Of a stretch of 64,000 bases of DNA, positions 60,649 to 64,000 are shown piece by piece. The notes under the pieces are model-generated. The model was not told where the DNA came from. It made no database searches and worked only from the letters and a program-made list of their open reading frames with translations. Within the stretch, counting starts at the first letter, position 1, and every line of letters begins with the position of its first letter. A program made the translations under genes and the position numbers. Source of the stretch: Paenibacillus sp. FSL R5-0345 (lineage in GTDB: Bacteria; Bacillota; Bacilli; Paenibacillales; Paenibacillaceae); NCBI RefSeq assembly GCF_000758585.1, contig NZ_CP009281.1, positions 6,696,001 through 6,760,000 on the forward strand, written 5' to 3'.

Positions 60649-61935
60649 TTAGATATAAATTGGTATTACTTGATTCGTCTGCTCACGGTTACGGCCTACT
60701 GAGAAGATGGCAATCGGAATTCCTGTAAGCTCAGACACACGCTCAACATATCTGCGTGTATTGGCTGGCAGATCGTCCAATGTTTTTGCAGAAGTAATAT
60801 CTTCACTCCAACCTGGAAGCTCCTCGTATACCGCTTCACACTCTGCCAGCATCTTAAGGCTAGCTGGGTAATGCGTGATTACTTCACCACGGTATTTGTA
60901 GCCTGTGCAGATCTTCACAGTCTCAAGTCCGCTGAGTACATCCAGCGAGTTAAGAGACAAGCCTGTAATTCCACTTACACGACGAGCGTGACTTACAACA
61001 ACACTGTCGAACCAACCTACACGGCGAGCACGTCCAGTAACTGTGCCATATTCATGACCCGTTTCACGGATATAGTCTCCAGTTGCATCATTCAGTTCTG
61101 TAGGGAACGGGCCATCTCCAACACGAGTGGTGTAGGCTTTAGCAACCCCGATAACTTGTTTAATCTTGGAAGGTCCAACGCCAGAACCTATGCATACTCC
61201 ACCTGCAGATGGGTTAGAAGAAGTTACAAATGGATACGTACCTTGATCGATATCAAGCATTACCCCTTGTGCACCTTCAAACAATACTTTGCGGTCTGCA
61301 TCAATAGCTTCATTAAGAATAACCGACGTGTCTGTCACATAGTTACGCAGTACTTCCGCATATTCTAGGTACTGGGTCAGGATCTCTTCAACATTAAGAG
61401 CTTCCGCGCCATATACTTGAGTAATCACTTGGTTCTTCTCTTCCATTAAGTGACGGAGTCTCAATTCGAATTCCTCAGCGTCCATCAGGTCAGCAATACG
61501 GATACCGTTACGCGCAGCCTTATCCATGTAACAAGGACCGATACCTTTGCGTGTTGTACCAATCTTATTCGGACCCTTGCGGTCTTCTTCTAGAGCATCC
61601 AGTACCATGTGATAAGGCATAATAACGTGAGCCCGGTCGCTGATCACTAAGTTCTTAGTGTCAAAACCGTTCTCGTGAATATAATTAATTTCTTGGATCA
61701 AGGCAGCTGGATTAATAACCATCCCGTTACCAATTACACAAGTCTTTTCTTTATAAAATACACCAGAAGGGATTAAGCTGAGCTTAAACTTCTCACCGTC
61801 AATCAGAATCGTGTGACCGGCATTATTGCCCCCTTGATAACGGGCAACCACATCTGCACTTTCCGCTAGAAAGTCAGTGATTTTCCCTTTACCTTCGTCT
61901 CCCCATTGTGTTCCCACGACGACTACCGTTGACAT
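60649..61935 (-). CDS. purA: Adenylosuccinate synthase
   Basis: A 428-aa enzyme that makes adenylosuccinate from IMP, GTP and aspartate, first step to AMP. It has the start [20 protein letters not shown] (GTP/IMP loop, Asp13-like), [31 protein letters not shown] and the C-terminal [20 protein letters not shown]. The length is normal. The ATG at 61935 follows GGAGG by 7 nt; the longer frame has no ribosome site. It is a single-gene unit here. Confidence 0.96.
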   Translation of the reverse strand: MSTVVVVGTQWGDEGKGKITDFLAESADVVARYQGGNNAGHTILIDGEKFKLSLIPSGVFYKEKTCVIGNGMVINPAALIQEINYIHENGFDTKNLVISDRAHVIMPYHMVLDALEEDRKGPNKIGTTRKGIGPCYMDKAARNGIRIADLMDAEEFELRLRHLMEEKNQVITQVYGAEALNVEEILTQYLEYAEVLRNYVTDTSVILNEAIDADRKVLFEGAQGVMLDIDQGTYPFVTSSNPSAGGVCIGSGVGPSKIKQVIGVAKAYTTRVGDGPFPTELNDATGDYIRETGHEYGTVTGRARRVGWFDSVVVSHARRVSGITGLSLNSLDVLSGLETVKICTGYKYRGEVITHYPASLKMLAECEAVYEELPGWSEDITSAKTLDDLPANTRRYVERVSELTGIPIAIFSVGRNREQTNQVIPIYI

Positions 61936-62092
61936 GTTCATTCCTCCGTAGGTGCTAGCCAGCACCATTATTTTTCATAATATGGGCCCTGTACGTCATT
62001 CTTATGTACGTAGCCCTCCGGACTCCAAGCGGATTTACCCACTAAAGGACAATACTCAGTGTAACAGCCGTTTTTTTCAAAGTCAAATAAAA

Positions 62093-62126
62093 CGAACGAT
62101 TACACAAAGAAATGTGCAATCGTTCG
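62093..62126 (-). terminator. Terminator of dnaB
   Basis: A 14-bp stem (CGAACGATTgCACA with TGTGTAATCGTTCG) and a TTTTATTT tail on the minus strand, 19 bp after dnaB. Confidence 0.82.
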
Positions 62127-62144
62127 GATATCATACATGACAGG

Positions 62145-63512
62145 TTAACCAGCAAATGGTTCTGCATGTGCTCGCTCGTAGTTAACGAACTTGTTGAAAT
62201 TTTTGAGGAAGACAAGCTCTACTGTCCCAACGGGACCATTACGCTGTTTAGCTATAATAATTTCAATAATATTTTTCTTCTCAGTGTCCTGATTGTAATA
62301 GTCGTCACGATACAGGAACGCAACAATGTCGGCATCCTGCTCGATAGAACCGGATTCACGCAAGTCACTCATCATTGGTCGTTTATCCTGACGCTGCTCT
62401 ACACCCCGGCTAAGCTGTGACAGGGCGATAACCGGCACGTCCAATTCACGGGCAATCTGCTTCAGTGTACGGGATATATCCGATACTTCCTGTTGCCGGT
62501 TTTCCCCGCCTTTACCGCGGCCCTGAATGAGCTGCAAGTAGTCAATGACGATCATCCCGAGGCCCTTTTCCTTCTTGAGCCTCCGACATTTCGCACGAAT
62601 ATCCGTTACAGTAATCCCTGCTGTATCATCGATATAAATCTCCGCCTCCGATAGGGATTGAATGCCCATTGTCAGCTTCGACCAATCATCATCACTCTTG
62701 AAGTCACCGGTACGCATAGTATTCGCATCCAGATTAGCTTCGGCACAAATCATCCGTTGTACTAGCTGCGGTGCAGACATTTCCAGACTAAATATGGCAA
62801 CCGTCTCTTTGGCACGCACTGCCACATTCTGAGCAATATTTAGCGCGAATGCTGTCTTACCTACAGAAGGACGGGCTGCAACAATGATCAAATCATTGCG
62901 CTGGAATCCATTAGTCATATGGTCTAAATCCACAAATCCCGTTGGAATACCTGACATGCCGCCCTTATCTTTATTCTGATGAAGGAGTTCAACCTTATCA
63001 AATACTTCCATCAAAACATCGCGGATTGCGATAAATCCACTGCCGCTGCGCCGGTTAGAGATTTCAAGAATTCGCCGTTCTGCATCACTCAGCATATCGG
63101 CAACATCTTCGCCACCCGTGTAACCCTCGCTCACGATCTGCGTCGCTGTACGAATCAAACGCCGTAGCATAGCCTTTTCTTCAATAATCTGCGCGTAGTA
63201 TTCTACGTTGGCCGCAGTAGGCACAGCATGCGCCAGCTTAGCTAAGTAGCTAACACCGCCAATATCTTCAAGCTCTCCCTTGTCCTGCAGTCTTGAGGTA
63301 AGCGTAACAAGATCAATCGGCTGGCTCTCTTCTCCGAGCTGCACCATCGCCTCAAAAATCATTTGATGCGCTTTATCGTAGAAGTCTTCGGTATTCACCC
63401 GTTCCATTGCAGTAATGAGCGCTTCATCCTGCAACAGAACAGCACCGATTACCGCTTGCTCCGCCTCAAGATTCTGCGGGGGAACCCGATCGAAAAAGAG
63501 ATCTCCACCCAT
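62145..63512 (-). CDS. dnaB: Replicative DNA helicase DnaB (DnaC of Bacillus)
   Basis: A 455-aa hexameric helicase of the replication fork. N-terminal domain PPQNLEAEQAVIGAVLLQDE, RecA core with Walker A AARPSVGKTAFALNIA (about 215-230), Walker B GMIVIDYLQLIQGR and the DnaB C-terminal SDLRESGSIEQDADIVAFLY. GGAGGAG before the ATG. It follows rplI by one base, so the two are one transcript. Confidence 0.96.
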   Translation of the reverse strand: MGGDLFFDRVPPQNLEAEQAVIGAVLLQDEALITAMERVNTEDFYDKAHQMIFEAMVQLGEESQPIDLVTLTSRLQDKGELEDIGGVSYLAKLAHAVPTAANVEYYAQIIEEKAMLRRLIRTATQIVSEGYTGGEDVADMLSDAERRILEISNRRSGSGFIAIRDVLMEVFDKVELLHQNKDKGGMSGIPTGFVDLDHMTNGFQRNDLIIVAARPSVGKTAFALNIAQNVAVRAKETVAIFSLEMSAPQLVQRMICAEANLDANTMRTGDFKSDDDWSKLTMGIQSLSEAEIYIDDTAGITVTDIRAKCRRLKKEKGLGMIVIDYLQLIQGRGKGGENRQQEVSDISRTLKQIARELDVPVIALSQLSRGVEQRQDKRPMMSDLRESGSIEQDADIVAFLYRDDYYNQDTEKKNIIEIIIAKQRNGPVGTVELVFLKNFNKFVNYERAHAEPFAG

Positions 63513-63513
63513 T

Positions 63514-63960
63514 TTACTCCTCCGTTACCTGAACCTTAAGGGTAGCCTTTACTTCAGTGTGTAGTTTTATACTTACTTGGAAGACTCCCAAATGGCGAAT
63601 CGGTTCACCTAGCTCAATCTTGCGCTTATCGATGGAAATACCTTGAGTGGAAGCTAGCGTTTCAGCAATTTGTTTACTCGTGATTGCGCCGAATAGACGG
63701 CCGCCTTCACCTGCTTTTGCCTTCATAGTAAGGGTAAGCTCATCTATTTTCTTGCCCAGTTGCTGAGCTTCTTCTTTTTCGTTATCTTTACGGCGTTGTT
63801 CAGCAGCTGCTTGATTCTCAAGCGTCTTCACATTGCCTTCCGTTGCCGGACGAACTAATCCACGTGGTAATAGGAAGTTCGAAGCATAACCTTCGGATAC
63901 CTCTTTAACCTGACCTTTTTTACCTTGACCCTTAACATCTTTTATGAAAATGACCTTCAT
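63514..63960 (-). CDS. rplI: 50S ribosomal protein L9
   Basis: A 148-aa protein of the large ribosomal subunit. N-terminal domain [20 protein letters not shown] with [18 protein letters not shown], long helix and C-terminal domain [20 protein letters not shown]. It starts at ATG 63960 after AGAGGG. The order rplI-dnaB-purA is standard in Bacillales. Confidence 0.96.
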   Translation of the reverse strand: MKVIFIKDVKGQGKKGQVKEVSEGYASNFLLPRGLVRPATEGNVKTLENQAAAEQRRKDNEKEEAQQLGKKIDELTLTMKAKAGEGGRLFGAITSKQIAETLASTQGISIDKRKIELGEPIRHLGVFQVSIKLHTEVKATLKVQVTEE

Positions 63961-64000
63961 TCGAATAAACCCTCTTTCGATTCGATTTCAGCCAGCACTT

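Noticed and set aside
62093-62126. PurR boxes (CGAAC inverted pair) upstream of purA
   Set aside because: The arms are 24 nt apart instead of 16-17 and form a clean terminator stem with a T-run after dnaB.
1-64000. CRISPR array, rRNA or tRNA genes
   Set aside because: No regularly spaced direct repeats and no recognisable rRNA or cloverleaf sequence seen by eye on either strand.

Overview
The window looks like a Paenibacillus-type Firmicute chromosome, read mostly on the minus strand. The right third (about 40.3-64 kb) is a familiar Gram-positive core block: rplI, dnaB, purA, a LysM/G5/M23 wall hydrolase, walR-walK-walH-walI-walJ, htrA, a cold-shock gene with a ydjO-like partner, cydABDC, a CxxH/CxxC protein gene and rlmH. 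Protein families, strong Shine-Dalgarno sites and gene order support this; the genus is an inference.

The centre (about 10.23-40.35 kb) is best read as a 30-kb integrated element of the staphylococcal cassette chromosome (SCC) kind. It lies at the 3' end of rlmH, the classic SCC site. The last codons of rlmH lie in a 16-bp sequence (40338-40353) that is repeated exactly and in the same orientation at 10234-10249. Inside is an SCC-like core, transcribed leftwards: a Prim-Pol primase, a DUF927-type helicase, a small acidic protein, a RadC-type JAB protein, a DUF960 protein, two small ORFs and two tandem large serine recombinases (20132-16850). A G/C-hairpin plus AT-rich non-coding stretch next to the helicase gene could be a replication origin.

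The cargo includes a zinc-ribbon/CFI-box protein, a large P-loop GTPase-like protein behind a promoter with an operator-like repeat, a copper-amine-oxidase-type domain/ankyrin protein, a SinR-like regulator and several unknown small genes. The most striking cargo is a divergent restriction/defence cluster (30989-38862). On the minus strand it has a C5 DNA methyltransferase fused to a complete EcoRII-like endonuclease whose catalytic motif looks broken. On the plus strand it has a SNF2 helicase, a free-standing EcoRII-N DNA-reader, a MORC-like GHKL ATPase, an HNH nuclease and a protein resembling the N-terminal part of EcoRII-C-type enzymes. A working model is that the reader domains recognise a site, the ATPase and helicase remodel or translocate DNA, and HNH cuts unless the methylase has marked the site.

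The left 10 kb, outside the repeat, is an accessory or worn region: an AdhP-type alcohol dehydrogenase, an alpha/beta hydrolase, a flavin split-barrel protein, a U32 peptidase, a frameshifted XRE regulator, a degenerate IS1182-type element with terminal repeats, an MFS exporter and several gene fragments. It could hold remains of earlier cassettes or of the original region downstream of rlmH.

In the core block, two Rex-type boxes precede cydABDC, which links cytochrome bd to NADH/NAD+ ratio. An ArsR-type regulator is divergent from an MFS exporter, and the WalRK genes lie beside a probable wall-hydrolase target. No rRNA, tRNA or CRISPR array was seen.
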